A stretch of DNA of 29,427 nucleotides from Acidimicrobiaceae bacterium UBA2093 (GTDB lineage: Bacteria; Actinomycetota; Acidimicrobiia; Acidimicrobiales; Ilumatobacteraceae): the NCBI GenBank assembly GCA_002331255.1, contig DCZD01000002.1, forward strand, positions 34,656 to 64,082, written 5' to 3'. Shown in pieces: positions 1-7,611 of the stretch. The notes under the pieces were generated by a model. That model was not told the DNA's origin. It did not search any database and saw nothing but the letters and a program-made list of their open reading frames with translations. Both the position numbers and the translations under genes were made by a program. Each line of letters starts with the position of its first letter. The stretch's first letter is position 1.

Positions 1-484
1 CGCGGTCGTAACCGATGCCACTGACCATGTCGACCTTGTCGACAAACACCTTTGAAGTGTGCTTCGGAATGAAGAAACTCGTCTTGTTATTGATGGTGTT
101 CCCAGGTGCACCGCGCACTCCGAGCAACTGAGCCTTCGGCTGTTTCCATGGTCCGATATTGGCAATGTTTGAATTGCCAAATTGGTCGATCTGGCTAGCA
201 CCCATCATGACGTGGCGACGGCCACCCCAGAGTGTGTCGAAAACTTGGCGAAAGGGCACCCAACCTTCAATGACTTTGTCCGTACCGCCGATCGGAAGGT
301 CGTTTGCAACGAAGAATGCCTCTCCGTCACTGACCATGAGGTCTGGCTCGAACGTTGCGCGAGCAAGTCGCACGCCAAGGGTCTGAATTGTGCCCATGCC
401 GCTGCCGAAGATCTCTCCGTTGCCACGGAAGGCCTCAGCAGCCGCCACTACACAGATGTCGGCAAGATTTGTGCTTGCAGTCAT
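1..484 (-). CDS. ipdB: IpdB, beta subunit of steroid ring-opening CoA hydrolase (3' end cut off)
   Basis: This is the N-terminal 161 residues of IpdB; the gene runs off the left edge, so no stop codon is seen. IpdAB has a class I CoA-transferase fold but acts as a hydrolase that opens the last carbocycle of COCHEA-CoA in cholesterol degradation. Recognisable blocks, compared from memory with M. tuberculosis IpdB, are DGEAFF (about residues 52-57), IEGWVPF (about 71-77), the GRRHVMMGA block near 88-96 and RGAPGNTINN near 123-132. The ATG lies 2 bases after the ipdA stop, so the two subunits are very probably translated together. The reading frame is open throughout the visible part. Family assignment is strong; only the missing C-terminus limits it. 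Confidence 0.92.
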   Translation of the reverse strand, partial: MTASTNLADICVVAAAEAFRGNGEIFGSGMGTIQTLGVRLARATFEPDLMVSDGEAFFVANDLPIGGTDKVIEGWVPFRQVFDTLWGGRRHVMMGASQIDQFGNSNIANIGPWKQPKAQLLGVRGAPGNTINNKTSFFIPKHTSKVFVDKVDMVSGIGYDR

Positions 485-486
485 CG

Positions 487-1371
487 TCACGCCTGCGCTT
501 TCTGTTCGTCGTGCCACTTCTTGACTTCGGCTTGGTATTCGGCTTCGGTTCCTGTGAGGAAACGGTTGGCAAATGCGGACCACGTGTCCGGGTCGGCTGC
601 GGCCTTCACGTATGCCGACTGGAACTTTTCGTCGCGTTCGTAGTCGGGTGTGCAATGAGTGAAATGTGAACCGTTTGGAGACTCGATGACTCCGTCGACC
701 ATTGATCGGTTGATCTTCATCGTGTGGAACGAACCGTTCTTCAAGAACTCGTCTGGCTGAACGATCTTTTCGCAACTCAGAAAACGCCTGCCTGGGGTGC
801 AAGCATTCAAGAACAAGTCGTCAAAATAGAGGTCCGGTCCGAGGAACTGCGCGTTCCCGTGCACGTCCGCGCGATTCAGGTGGACGAATGCCGCATCGAG
901 CTGAAGCGCCGGAACGGCCAACAGTTCTTCACCGTCTGCGTACGGCGAAGTCACCGTTCGCAACTGCGGGTTCACAACTGTCACATCGCTACCGAGTCCG
1001 GCTCGGGTGGGCAGAAATGGTAGGCGCAGGCTTGCTGCGTATAAAGCCCACTGCAACATGCCCTCGTCGTACTCGACACACTGGGCGATCGAGCCATTCT
1101 GTCGTGCCGACCGGAAATGTGGCTCGAGCGCGATCGAGTCGAGTGACACGAAGCCGTACACCACTTTCTTCACCTTGCCAGCCGCACACAGCAAGCCGAC
1201 GTCGGGCCCGCCGTATGACACGACGGTGAGGTCTTTCGCATCGGTACGAAGGAGTGCTCGTACCAGAGACATGGGTTTGCGGCGAGAGCCCCATCCGCCG
1301 ATGCCGATGGTCATGCCGCTCTTCACCTGACCTGCTGCCTCATCAAGTGTTATTCGTTTGTCTCGGGCCAT
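487..1371 (-). CDS. ipdA: IpdA, alpha subunit of steroid ring-opening CoA hydrolase
   Basis: The 294-residue product has the length and order of IpdA. It contains a glycine-rich GIGGWGSRRKP segment (residues 23-33) and an EYDEGML segment (100-106) whose Glu103 probably matches the catalytic Glu of characterised IpdA (Glu105 in Rhodococcus; alignment by eye). With IpdB it opens ring C of COCHEA-CoA in the KstR2-type branch of cholesterol catabolism. The ATG is preceded by GAGGA at a normal distance. The gene lies 47 bases after echA20 and 2 bases before ipdB, giving the order echA20-ipdA-ipdB found in M. tuberculosis Rv3550-Rv3552. That conserved order supports the call as much as the sequence does. 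Confidence 0.93.
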   Translation of the reverse strand: MARDKRITLDEAAGQVKSGMTIGIGGWGSRRKPMSLVRALLRTDAKDLTVVSYGGPDVGLLCAAGKVKKVVYGFVSLDSIALEPHFRSARQNGSIAQCVEYDEGMLQWALYAASLRLPFLPTRAGLGSDVTVVNPQLRTVTSPYADGEELLAVPALQLDAAFVHLNRADVHGNAQFLGPDLYFDDLFLNACTPGRRFLSCEKIVQPDEFLKNGSFHTMKINRSMVDGVIESPNGSHFTHCTPDYERDEKFQSAYVKAAADPDTWSAFANRFLTGTEAEYQAEVKKWHDEQKAQA

Positions 1372-1389
1372 GTTGTCCTCAATCTTTTT

Positions 1390-1413
1390 CGGTGTCGTCT
1401 GCGGTGTCGTCTA
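1390..1413. repeat. 12-bp tandem duplication between echA20 and ipdA
   Basis: Two copies of a 12-base unit (CGGTGTCGTCT plus G or A) stand head to tail in the short gap between the echA20 stop and the ipdA ribosome-binding site. They differ only at the last base. This is probably a slippage duplication; no function is evident. Confidence 0.6.
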
Positions 1414-1418
1414 ACTGA

Positions 1419-2180
1419 TCACTTCGACGTGTCAGCGTCACGCTTGTCGACAAATGCATCACGTAGTTCGTCGGAGACCCCAGACAAGTTGAGCTCGAAG
1501 GTGAACCCTTGCTCGAATCGGTAGCTCTTCTTTACGTCCCACAGATCAATGCCGTTCAGGCTCTCTTTTGCAGCACGCATGACCGTCGGTGACTTCTCGG
1601 CGATGCTCTTGGCAATGCGCATGGCTTCGTCACGAAGTTGTGCGCGGGGAACAATCGAATGCACGCTACCGAACTGGTGCAGCTCTTGTGCGCTTACGTT
1701 TTGGGCGGTATAGACCATCGCTCGCATCTTGTGCTGAGGAACCAAACGTGCGAGGTGGGTCGCGGCTCCGAGGGCACCACGGTCGACTTCCGGAAGCCCG
1801 AAGAATGCGTCATCGCTTGCGACAATGATGTCGGAGTTGCCGACGAGTCCGATTCCGCCACCGACACAGAAACCATTGACCACGGAGATCACTGGTACCG
1901 GACACTCGTAGACGGCTGCGAACGCAGCGAAGCATCCCTTGTTTGCGCCGATGAGGGCATCAAAGCCAGTGGTGTTCTGCATCTCTTTGATATCGACGCC
2001 GGCATTGAAGCCCTTGCCTTCGGCGCGCAAGATGACCACTCGCACCTTCTTGTCTCGACCGAGAGCTGTGACCGTGTCGGCGACTTCGAACCACTGGGCA
2101 ACGGTGAGTGCGTTGACCGGCGGGCAGTCCATCACGACTTCGGCGATGCCGTCGGCACCTACTGAATGCGAAATACCCAT
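1419..2180 (-). CDS. echA20: EchA20, steroid ring D-opening crotonase-family hydrolase
   Basis: The 253-residue enoyl-CoA hydratase/isomerase-family protein closely resembles M. tuberculosis EchA20, which hydrolytically opens ring D of HIEC-CoA to give COCHEA-CoA, the IpdAB substrate. Crotonase oxyanion-hole segments are visible: FNAGVDIKEM (58-67) and GFCVGGGIGLVGNSDI (103-118). The block EVDRGALGAATHLARLVPQH (131-150) and the C-terminal EQGFTFELNL (223-232) are very like EchA20. It is the first gene of an echA20-ipdA-ipdB unit and diverges from an SDR gene 75 bases away, the same arrangement as Rv3549c/Rv3550. The ATG at 2180 begins a normal crotonase N-terminus. Confidence 0.93.
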   Translation of the reverse strand: MGISHSVGADGIAEVVMDCPPVNALTVAQWFEVADTVTALGRDKKVRVVILRAEGKGFNAGVDIKEMQNTTGFDALIGANKGCFAAFAAVYECPVPVISVVNGFCVGGGIGLVGNSDIIVASDDAFFGLPEVDRGALGAATHLARLVPQHKMRAMVYTAQNVSAQELHQFGSVHSIVPRAQLRDEAMRIAKSIAEKSPTVMRAAKESLNGIDLWDVKKSYRFEQGFTFELNLSGVSDELRDAFVDKRDADTSK

Positions 2181-2255
2181 GGTTTCCGAGGTTACTCCCG
2201 CGCGACTGTGGTCTTCTAAACGTGTGAGAGCACTTACGCACTAGGATTCACTGTC
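2181..2255. promoter_or_regulatory. Divergent promoter region, echA20 / SDR
   Basis: This 75-bp gap separates two genes transcribed away from each other, so it must hold both start regions unless distant promoters are used. AGGA at about 2243-2246 is a reasonable ribosome-binding site for the GTG start at 2256. I see no strong palindrome. AACGTGTG at 2219-2226 is one base away from the KstR half-site pattern AACnnGTT and is not convincing alone. Confidence 0.45.
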
Positions 2256-3002
2256 GTGACGTATCCCGAGTTGCGCGACAAAGTCGTTCTCATCACCGGC
2301 GGAACCAAAGGCATTGGTCGAGGCATCGGTGAACGTCTTGAGGCCGACGGCTCGCGCATTGTGGTCTGTGCGCGCACCCCGGTCGATGATCTTCCGACAT
2401 CGTGGACCTTTCATTCTGTCGACCTTCGCAATGGTGAAGATGCATGGAAACTGGTCGATGATGTCGTTGCTGAATTTGGTCGTATCGATGTTCTGGTGAA
2501 CAACGCGGGAGGGTCACCACCCGCAGACTCGACTTCAGCCTCGCCTCGATTCACCGAACGGATCGTCGCACTCAACTTGTTCTCTGCCATCTACTGCGCT
2601 CAGCGCGCGAACCACCACATGCAACTTGGTGATGGTGGTGCAATCGTCAACATCGGAAGTGTTGTCGCACTTCGTCCAGCACCGACCACCGCGGCATATG
2701 GTGCTGCAAAAGCCGGCTTGTTGAACTACACGAATACCGTTGCGCAAGAGTGGGCACCGAAAGTGCGCGTGAATATGGTGACGTCAGGACTTGTGTACAC
2801 CTCGCAGGCACACGTTCACTACGGCGATGCCGACAATGTGGCACGCATCGAATCGACCATTCCGATGGGTCGAATGGCGGTGCCAAGCGACATCGCGAAC
2901 GCCTGTGCCTATTTGGCAAGTGACGCCGCGTCCTATGTGACCGGGGCAAACATTGTGTTGCACGGTGGTGGCGATCGCCCTGCCTACCTCGGCGCCGACT
3001 GA
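2256..3002 (+). CDS. SDR oxidoreductase of steroid cluster (Rv3549c-like by position)
   Basis: A 248-residue classical short-chain dehydrogenase/reductase starting at GTG. Visible are the nucleotide-binding GGTKGIG (15-21), NNAGG (82-86), and the catalytic Ser135, Tyr148 and Lys152 (YGAAK). It probably oxidises or reduces a hydroxyl/keto group on a CoA-bound steroid fragment with NAD(P); the substrate cannot be read from the sequence. It diverges from echA20 as Rv3549c does in M. tuberculosis, which supports a role in the same pathway. The acyl-CoA ligase gene follows 34 bases downstream on the same strand. The C-terminus GGGDRPAYLGAD is unlike the ordinary FabG ending. Confidence 0.85.
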   Translation: MTYPELRDKVVLITGGTKGIGRGIGERLEADGSRIVVCARTPVDDLPTSWTFHSVDLRNGEDAWKLVDDVVAEFGRIDVLVNNAGGSPPADSTSASPRFTERIVALNLFSAIYCAQRANHHMQLGDGGAIVNIGSVVALRPAPTTAAYGAAKAGLLNYTNTVAQEWAPKVRVNMVTSGLVYTSQAHVHYGDADNVARIESTIPMGRMAVPSDIANACAYLASDAASYVTGANIVLHGGGDRPAYLGAD

Positions 3003-3036
3003 CCGACGGTTTACCGCAAGTCACTACAGTCGCGTC

Positions 3037-4503
3037 ATGGCAATCGTCTCTCTCGGCAAGGCACTCACCAACATCGCGGCAGCAGATCCGAATCGGCCGG
3101 CCGTCACGTCTGATGGTGTCACCACCACGCGCGCGGAACTCGAGTCGCTCGCCAATCGGATGGCTCGCGCATTCCAAGCAATGGGTGTGAAACAAGGTGA
3201 CTACGTCACCATCGGCCTTCCAAACTCAGCGAAGTTCTACGCAGCGGCCTTTGCGGTTTGGAAACTCGGAGCAGTTCCGCAGCCTGTGTCGCCGCGACTT
3301 CCGATACGTGAACGACAGGCAATCGTCGAACTTGCGAATTCGCCAATTGTTGTCGGAGCGGACAGCGAAGCGCACCCTGGCCGCCCCTGTCTTGCGCTCG
3401 ACTGGATGCCGGATGAGTCGCTCTCCGATGCGCCGCTCGAGGACAAGATTCCGCCGGCATGGAAGGCGCCGACATCTGGTGGAAGCACGGGTCGACCGAA
3501 GTTGATTGTTGCCAGCGACCCAGGCGTGCTCGACGATGAGGGCGACCCCGGGCAAGGTGTGCAGCGCAACGGTGTGATGATGGTTCCAGGGCCGATGTAT
3601 CACAACGCGCCTTTTTCGTATTCGTCTCGTGGTCTTGCGAACGGAAACCACGTCGTCACCATGTCGCGCTTCGACGCGGAGAAGACGATGCAAGGGATTC
3701 AAGAACACAGAGCTGACTGGATGCTGCTTGTTCCGACGATGATGCTACGCATGTGGCGCGTCGCCGACCGAGAGTCGTTCGACATGTCATCGTTGCGCGT
3801 CATCTGGCACATGGCAGCACCTTGTCCGATGTGGCTGAAAGAAGCTTGGATTGAATGGCTTGGGGGAGAGCGCATCTTCGAGTTGTATGCCGGCACTGAA
3901 GCTCAGGCGGTAACGATCATCCGCGGTGATGATTGGATGGCGCACAAGGGTTCGGTTGGACGGTGCGTCATCGGTGAGATGAAGGTGCTTGACGAGAACG
4001 GCAATCAGGTAGAGCCAGGAACAGTGGGCGAGATCTACATGCGGCCCCCCGCAGGCCGTGAGACTTATAAGTACATCGGTGCTGAGCCGAAGAAGAGCAG
4101 CGATGGCTGGGAGTCACTTGGCGACATGGGTTACATGGACGCAGATGGCTATGTGTATTTGTCGGATCGTCTGTCCGACATGATCCTCTCGGGTGGTGCA
4201 AACATCTATCCCGCAGAAATCGAAGCAGCAATGGAAGAGCATCCGGCGATTTCCAGCTCGGCTGCCATCGGACTTCCAGATGAAGACTTAGGAAGCAAGG
4301 TGCATGGACTCATCTACTTGGCTCCCGGCGAGACGGTTGACCTCGACCAACTGCGAGCGTTTCTTGCCGAGCGTCTTGTTCGTTACAAGATTCCGCGCAC
4401 GTTTGAGATCATGAGCGAGTCTCTGCGTGACGACGCTGGCAAAGTGCGACGCAGTGCGTTGCGCGCAGACAGAGTGAACGCAGACGGTACGTCGAAGATC
4501 TGA
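3037..4503 (+). CDS. Acyl-CoA synthetase (AMP-forming), bile-acid-CoA-ligase-like
   Basis: A 488-residue ANL-superfamily ligase that would activate a carboxylic acid to its CoA thioester through an acyl-AMP. Motifs in order are an atypical P-loop APTSGGSTGRPK (144-155), YAGTE (284-288), GDMGYMDADG (362-371), the DR hinge at 377-378, GGANIYPAEIE (386-396) and the C-terminal catalytic Lys469 in GKVRRSAL. The P-loop and overall style resemble bile-acid-CoA-ligase-like enzymes more than FadD3, the HIP-CoA ligase expected in this pathway. The frame stays open upstream to 2953, but the ATG at 3037 fits the family N-terminus; an upstream start would overlap the SDR gene. No clear ribosome-binding site precedes it. 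It ends 2 bases from the convergent ipdF. Confidence 0.85.
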   Translation: MAIVSLGKALTNIAAADPNRPAVTSDGVTTTRAELESLANRMARAFQAMGVKQGDYVTIGLPNSAKFYAAAFAVWKLGAVPQPVSPRLPIRERQAIVELANSPIVVGADSEAHPGRPCLALDWMPDESLSDAPLEDKIPPAWKAPTSGGSTGRPKLIVASDPGVLDDEGDPGQGVQRNGVMMVPGPMYHNAPFSYSSRGLANGNHVVTMSRFDAEKTMQGIQEHRADWMLLVPTMMLRMWRVADRESFDMSSLRVIWHMAAPCPMWLKEAWIEWLGGERIFELYAGTEAQAVTIIRGDDWMAHKGSVGRCVIGEMKVLDENGNQVEPGTVGEIYMRPPAGRETYKYIGAEPKKSSDGWESLGDMGYMDADGYVYLSDRLSDMILSGGANIYPAEIEAAMEEHPAISSSAAIGLPDEDLGSKVHGLIYLAPGETVDLDQLRAFLAERLVRYKIPRTFEIMSESLRDDAGKVRRSALRADRVNADGTSKI

Positions 4504-4505
4504 GA

Positions 4506-5267
4506 TCAGGCGTGTTGGTTACTGACCGACAACACTTCGCCGGTCATGTAACTCGAGTAGTCACTCGCCAGGAACACGATGACGTTTGAAATCTCCCACG
4601 GCTCGGCTGCACGACCGAACGCCTCACGTGAGGTGAGCTCAGCCAACAACTCGTCAGTGGTCACCTTGCTGAGGAATGCATGCATTGCGAGCGAAGGTGA
4701 GACTGCATTGACGCGGATGCCTCGCTCGGCTGCTTCCATTGCCGTCGCTCGTGTGAGCGCCATAACACCAGCTTTTGCTGCTGCATAGTGGGCCTGCTCT
4801 TTTTGGGCGCGCCAGCCAAGTACCGATGCGTTGTTGACGATGACTCCCTTGCCACGCGGATACATGTGATTGAGTGCTGCTCGCGTCATACGGAAGGTGC
4901 CTGTGAGCGTTACTTCCAGCACGATGTTCCACTGATCATCGGTCATGGTGTGGATCTCGGCGCTACCACCAAGGCCCGCGTTGTTGACGAGAACGTCGAT
5001 ACCGCCCAGCTCTTTGGCGGCATCGCGCACGAGTCGTTGTACGTCGTCTTCATTTGTGACGTCGCACGGGATTCCGATCACTCCTAGTTCTTCGGCAGTC
5101 TCCGCCAAACGGCGCTCATGCTTGTCAGAAATGACGACTCGGGCGCCCTCTTCCTTGCAGCGTCGTGCGGTCGCAGCACCGATTCCGGTTCCAGCTGCGG
5201 CAGTGATGAGGACTCCCTTGTCTTTCAAGAGGCCGTGACCTTGCACGTAAGTAGGAACAGATGTCAT
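4506..5267 (-). CDS. ipdF: IpdF, 5-oxo-HIP-CoA reductase / 5-OH-HIC-CoA oxidoreductase (SDR)
   Basis: A 253-residue SDR that matches M. tuberculosis IpdF (Rv3559c) closely from memory: the N-terminal RGHGLLKDK-type segment (here QGHGLLKDKGVLITAAAG, residues 9-26), TAAAGTGIG, NNAGLGG (95-101), NNASVLGWRAQ (145-155), AFGRAAEPWEI (216-226) and SDYSSYMTGEVLSVS (235-249). Catalytic residues are Ser148, Tyr161 and Lys165. IpdF reduces the 5-oxo group of HIP-CoA before beta-oxidation and later re-oxidises it. It lies 56 bases downstream of fadE30 in the same direction, the order fadE30-ipdF also seen in mycobacteria. It converges with the ligase gene with only 2 bases between stops. Confidence 0.93.
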   Translation of the reverse strand: MTSVPTYVQGHGLLKDKGVLITAAAGTGIGAATARRCKEEGARVVISDKHERRLAETAEELGVIGIPCDVTNEDDVQRLVRDAAKELGGIDVLVNNAGLGGSAEIHTMTDDQWNIVLEVTLTGTFRMTRAALNHMYPRGKGVIVNNASVLGWRAQKEQAHYAAAKAGVMALTRATAMEAAERGIRVNAVSPSLAMHAFLSKVTTDELLAELTSREAFGRAAEPWEISNVIVFLASDYSSYMTGEVLSVSNQHA

Positions 5268-5323
5268 TGGGGTCCTCCCGATTGTGACGTTCAGTCGATG
5301 TCGATGTTGCAGATAAAGCAGGT

Positions 5324-6496
5324 CTAGAGCGCGGGCTCTTTAGGTAGTCCGAGAACTCGTTCTCCCAAGATGTTCCGCTGAACTTGGTTTGAGCCACCGT
5401 AGATGGTGTCGCTACGTGTGTAGAGGAACAACTTCTGCTCGAGGGTCATCTCTTCACCTTCGAACACCAGCGCATCAGTGCCGATGACATCAACTGCAAG
5501 TTCACCAAGATCACGGTGCCACGACGACCAGAACAGCTTCGAGATGCTGGCTTCGGGTCCGGGCACTCCACCAGACATTGACCTCAACGCGTTCCATTTC
5601 ATCAACTGAAGTCCGGTCCATGAATCGGCCAGACGCTGACGCATGACCGCGTCTTTTGCGGCACCGTTCTTTCGCGCGAGATCAGTGATGGTCTCAAGTT
5701 CGCGCTCGAAGCCGACCTGTTGTGCCAGCGTGCTGATGCCACGTTCCAGTGCGAGTAGTCCCATTGCGACGCCCCAGCCGTTACCGGGTTCGCCGACGAT
5801 GAGGTCCTTTGAAGTGCGAGCATCGGTGAAGAACGTCTCGTTGAACTCGCCGCCACCAGTTATCTGGATAATTGGGCGAACTTCTACGCCCGGTTGGTTC
5901 ATCGGTACCAGGAGGAATGTGAGGCCCTTGTGGCGCTGGGAGCCTTCTTCCGTGCGAGCAACGACGAAGCACCAATGGCTCACGTGGGCGAGCGATGTCC
6001 ACACTTTTTGGCCATTGATGACCCACTCTTCGCCATCGAGACGGGCTTTGGTCTGCACGTTCGCTAAGTCGCTGCCAGCATTCGGTTCGCTATATCCCTG
6101 ACACCAACGCTCATCGCCCGAGAGAATTCCCGGCAAGAATCGCTTGCACTGCTCTGGTGTGCCGTATTCAATGAGTGTTGGGCCGAGCAAGTTCTCACCC
6201 ATGTGATTCGTGCGCGCTGGTGCCTGCGCACGCGTGTATTCCTCGGCCCAGATGATCTGCTTGCTGACGCTCGCGCCACGTCCGCCAAATTCTTCGGGCC
6301 AGCCGAGACCGATCCAGCCTGCTGCACCGAGAACTTTCTCCCATGCGACGCGAATGTCGAAACCGACTTCTTCGTCACCAGGTCCGCCACGGCCTTTCAG
6401 TTCTGCAAATTCACCGACAACGTTGTCCGCCAGCCAGGCCTTCGCAACCTGACGAAATTCTTCGTCATCATCGGGGATGATCACCACGTCGGACAT
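5324..6496 (-). CDS. fadE30: FadE30, HIP-CoA acyl-CoA dehydrogenase
   Basis: The 390-residue FAD-dependent acyl-CoA dehydrogenase resembles FadE30 (about 385 residues), which desaturates the propionyl side chain of 5-OH-HIP-CoA. Supporting blocks are WIGLGWPEEFGGRGA (61-75), NHMGENLLGPTLI (97-109), CQGYSEPNAGSDLA (132-145), KVWTSLAH (164-171) and IYGGSNQVQRNILGERVLGL (365-384). The position used as catalytic Glu in medium-chain enzymes is Gly367 here, so the base is probably Glu251 in the helix-G segment LALERG, as in isovaleryl-CoA dehydrogenase (alignment by eye). The ATG lies 1 base after the stop of the upstream SDR gene. With ipdF it forms a unit SDR-fadE30-ipdF. Confidence 0.92.
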   Translation of the reverse strand: MSDVVIIPDDDEEFRQVAKAWLADNVVGEFAELKGRGGPGDEEVGFDIRVAWEKVLGAAGWIGLGWPEEFGGRGASVSKQIIWAEEYTRAQAPARTNHMGENLLGPTLIEYGTPEQCKRFLPGILSGDERWCQGYSEPNAGSDLANVQTKARLDGEEWVINGQKVWTSLAHVSHWCFVVARTEEGSQRHKGLTFLLVPMNQPGVEVRPIIQITGGGEFNETFFTDARTSKDLIVGEPGNGWGVAMGLLALERGISTLAQQVGFERELETITDLARKNGAAKDAVMRQRLADSWTGLQLMKWNALRSMSGGVPGPEASISKLFWSSWHRDLGELAVDVIGTDALVFEGEEMTLEQKLFLYTRSDTIYGGSNQVQRNILGERVLGLPKEPAL

Positions 6497-6497
6497 G

Positions 6498-7409
6498 TCA
6501 GGCGTTCGGCTTGGTACCCGCAGCGGCAGCTGCTCGCTGAGCCTCGATGGTGGCCATGAACGGTAGTTCTTCGACTCCGACGGTGCTCTCTAAGTGTTCG
6601 GCGATCTCTTCTGGGCTCCAGCGGCCGTTCGTGTACATGGAACGAACTTCTTTCGGTTGGGCCCAAACTGCGATCTTGTTTCCGACAACGGTGTACACCT
6701 GACCGGTGACGTTCTTTGACTGGTCGGACAATAGGTACACAGCCATTGGAGAGACGTCCTCGGCGTCGCCAATTTCCTTCAGTGACGACGGCACATTCGC
6801 CGACATGCGTGTGCGTGCGACAGGTGCGATGACGTTGCTGCGCACGCCGTAACGGGCCAGCGAGAGGGCGGCCGCATAGTTGAACGACACGATGCCACCT
6901 TTCGCCGCTGCGTAGTTCGGCTGCGAGACGGACCCGAGTGCCCACACTCCTGAGGTGAACGCGACGAGGCTTCCGCCACCTTCTTGCTTACGCATGATTG
7001 CGGAGGCTTGTCGGTACATGGTGAACGTGCCGCGAAGGTGAACGCGAATGACGTCATCCCATTCGGACTCTTCCATGTTGAAGAGCATGCGCTCGCGCAG
7101 AATTCCCGCGACGCATACGACCCCGTCAATGCGTCCATTAAATGACAGCGCCGCCTTCATGACCGCCTCGGCGTTGTCCATGGTCGAGATGTCACCGGCT
7201 ACAGCTACGGCATTCCCGCCAGCCGCCTTGATCTCGGCCACCACTTCTTCGGCGGGCTCGCTGCTTGGGGCCGACCCGTCCATCGAGACGCCATAATCGG
7301 CCACCACCACAGTGGCGCCGGCCTTGGCGCAATCGAGGGCGACAGCGCGCCCGATACCTCGCCCAGCTCCGGTGACTGCCACAACTTTGCCATCCAACAT
7401 TCCAGCCAC
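6498..7409 (-). CDS. Long SDR oxidoreductase (Rv3548c / HSD17B4-like)
   Basis: A 303-residue SDR with a C-terminal extension of the type seen in peroxisomal multifunctional enzyme type 2 (HSD17B4) and Rv3548c, about 50 residues longer than FabG. It has TGAGRGIG (residues 13-20), Ser153, and the YAAAK motif with Tyr166 and Lys170. CVAG replaces the usual NNAG near 99-102. A 3-hydroxyacyl-CoA or hydroxysteroid substrate is likely, inferred from family and context. The frame opens at TTG 7421. I chose GTG 7409 because GGAGAG lies just upstream and the product length then fits; ATG 7400 is the alternative. It is the first gene of the run SDR-fadE30-ipdF. Confidence 0.82.
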   Translation of the reverse strand: MAGMLDGKVVAVTGAGRGIGRAVALDCAKAGATVVVADYGVSMDGSAPSSEPAEEVVAEIKAAGGNAVAVAGDISTMDNAEAVMKAALSFNGRIDGVVCVAGILRERMLFNMEESEWDDVIRVHLRGTFTMYRQASAIMRKQEGGGSLVAFTSGVWALGSVSQPNYAAAKGGIVSFNYAAALSLARYGVRSNVIAPVARTRMSANVPSSLKEIGDAEDVSPMAVYLLSDQSKNVTGQVYTVVGNKIAVWAQPKEVRSMYTNGRWSPEEIAEHLESTVGVEELPFMATIEAQRAAAAAGTKPNA

Positions 7410-7450
7410 GACACTCTCCAAAGGTCAGTTGATTTTCGCTTCGCCCCCAC

Positions 7451-7484
7451 GAAACCCCGGCAAACCTGTAAGGAATGGGGTTTC
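7451..7484. promoter_or_regulatory. Inverted repeat, 8-bp arms with 18-bp spacer
   Basis: GAAACCCC at 7451-7458 is exactly complementary to GGGGTTTC at 7477-7484. The wide spacing suits a dimer binding site or a transcript hairpin. There is no T-run after either arm, so a terminator is unlikely. Confidence 0.35.
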
Positions 7485-7529
7485 TGATAAGGCGTCAGAA
7501 TTGAAAGTACCATACGATGCCATTGCAAT

Positions 7530-7548
7530 CCCGAGCCGGTTGCTCGGG
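7530..7548. promoter_or_regulatory. Perfect 7-5-7 inverted repeat
   Basis: CCCGAGC, a 5-base spacer CGGTT and GCTCGGG form a 19-bp perfect inverted repeat 64 bases before the FadE29-like start. Its geometry equals that of the repeat at 10644-10662, but the arms differ in sequence. It could be an operator or simply a GC-rich hairpin. Confidence 0.35.
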
Positions 7549-7600
7549 CGACATGGTCACATGTGGCACATCGTCTAAGCGGTGCGTCACACAGAGCACG

Positions 7601-7606
7601 AGGGAG
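7601..7606 (+). promoter_or_regulatory. Ribosome-binding site deciding the FadE29-like start
   Basis: AGGGAG stands 5 bases before ATG 7612. The longer frame from GTG 7582 would put this site inside the gene and adds residues that relatives lack, so 7612 is preferred. Confidence 0.7.
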
Positions 7607-7611
7607 ACGGT

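Larger units (their letters stand above)
7410..7611. promoter_or_regulatory. Divergent promoter region, SDR / FadE29-like gene
   Basis: About 200 bp separate two genes transcribed outward. The gap holds two perfect inverted repeats: GAAACCCC/GGGGTTTC (arms 7451-7458 and 7477-7484) and CCCGAGC/GCTCGGG (7530-7548). It also holds the 8-bp palindrome CACATGTG at 7558-7565. Regulation from here would control both the HIP unit and the FadE gene. No confident -35/-10 pair was picked. Confidence 0.5.

Noticed and set aside
1638..2165. A 175-codon plus-strand open frame opposite echA20
   Set aside because: It lies wholly antisense to a well-supported crotonase gene, and its product is low-quality acidic/Val/Asp text with no motif.
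2219..2226. KstR-like half site AACGTGTG in the echA20/SDR gap
   Set aside because: It differs by one base from AACnnGTT and lacks the flanking symmetry. A similar near-match (AACCTGTA, 7463-7470) occurs elsewhere, as chance would allow.
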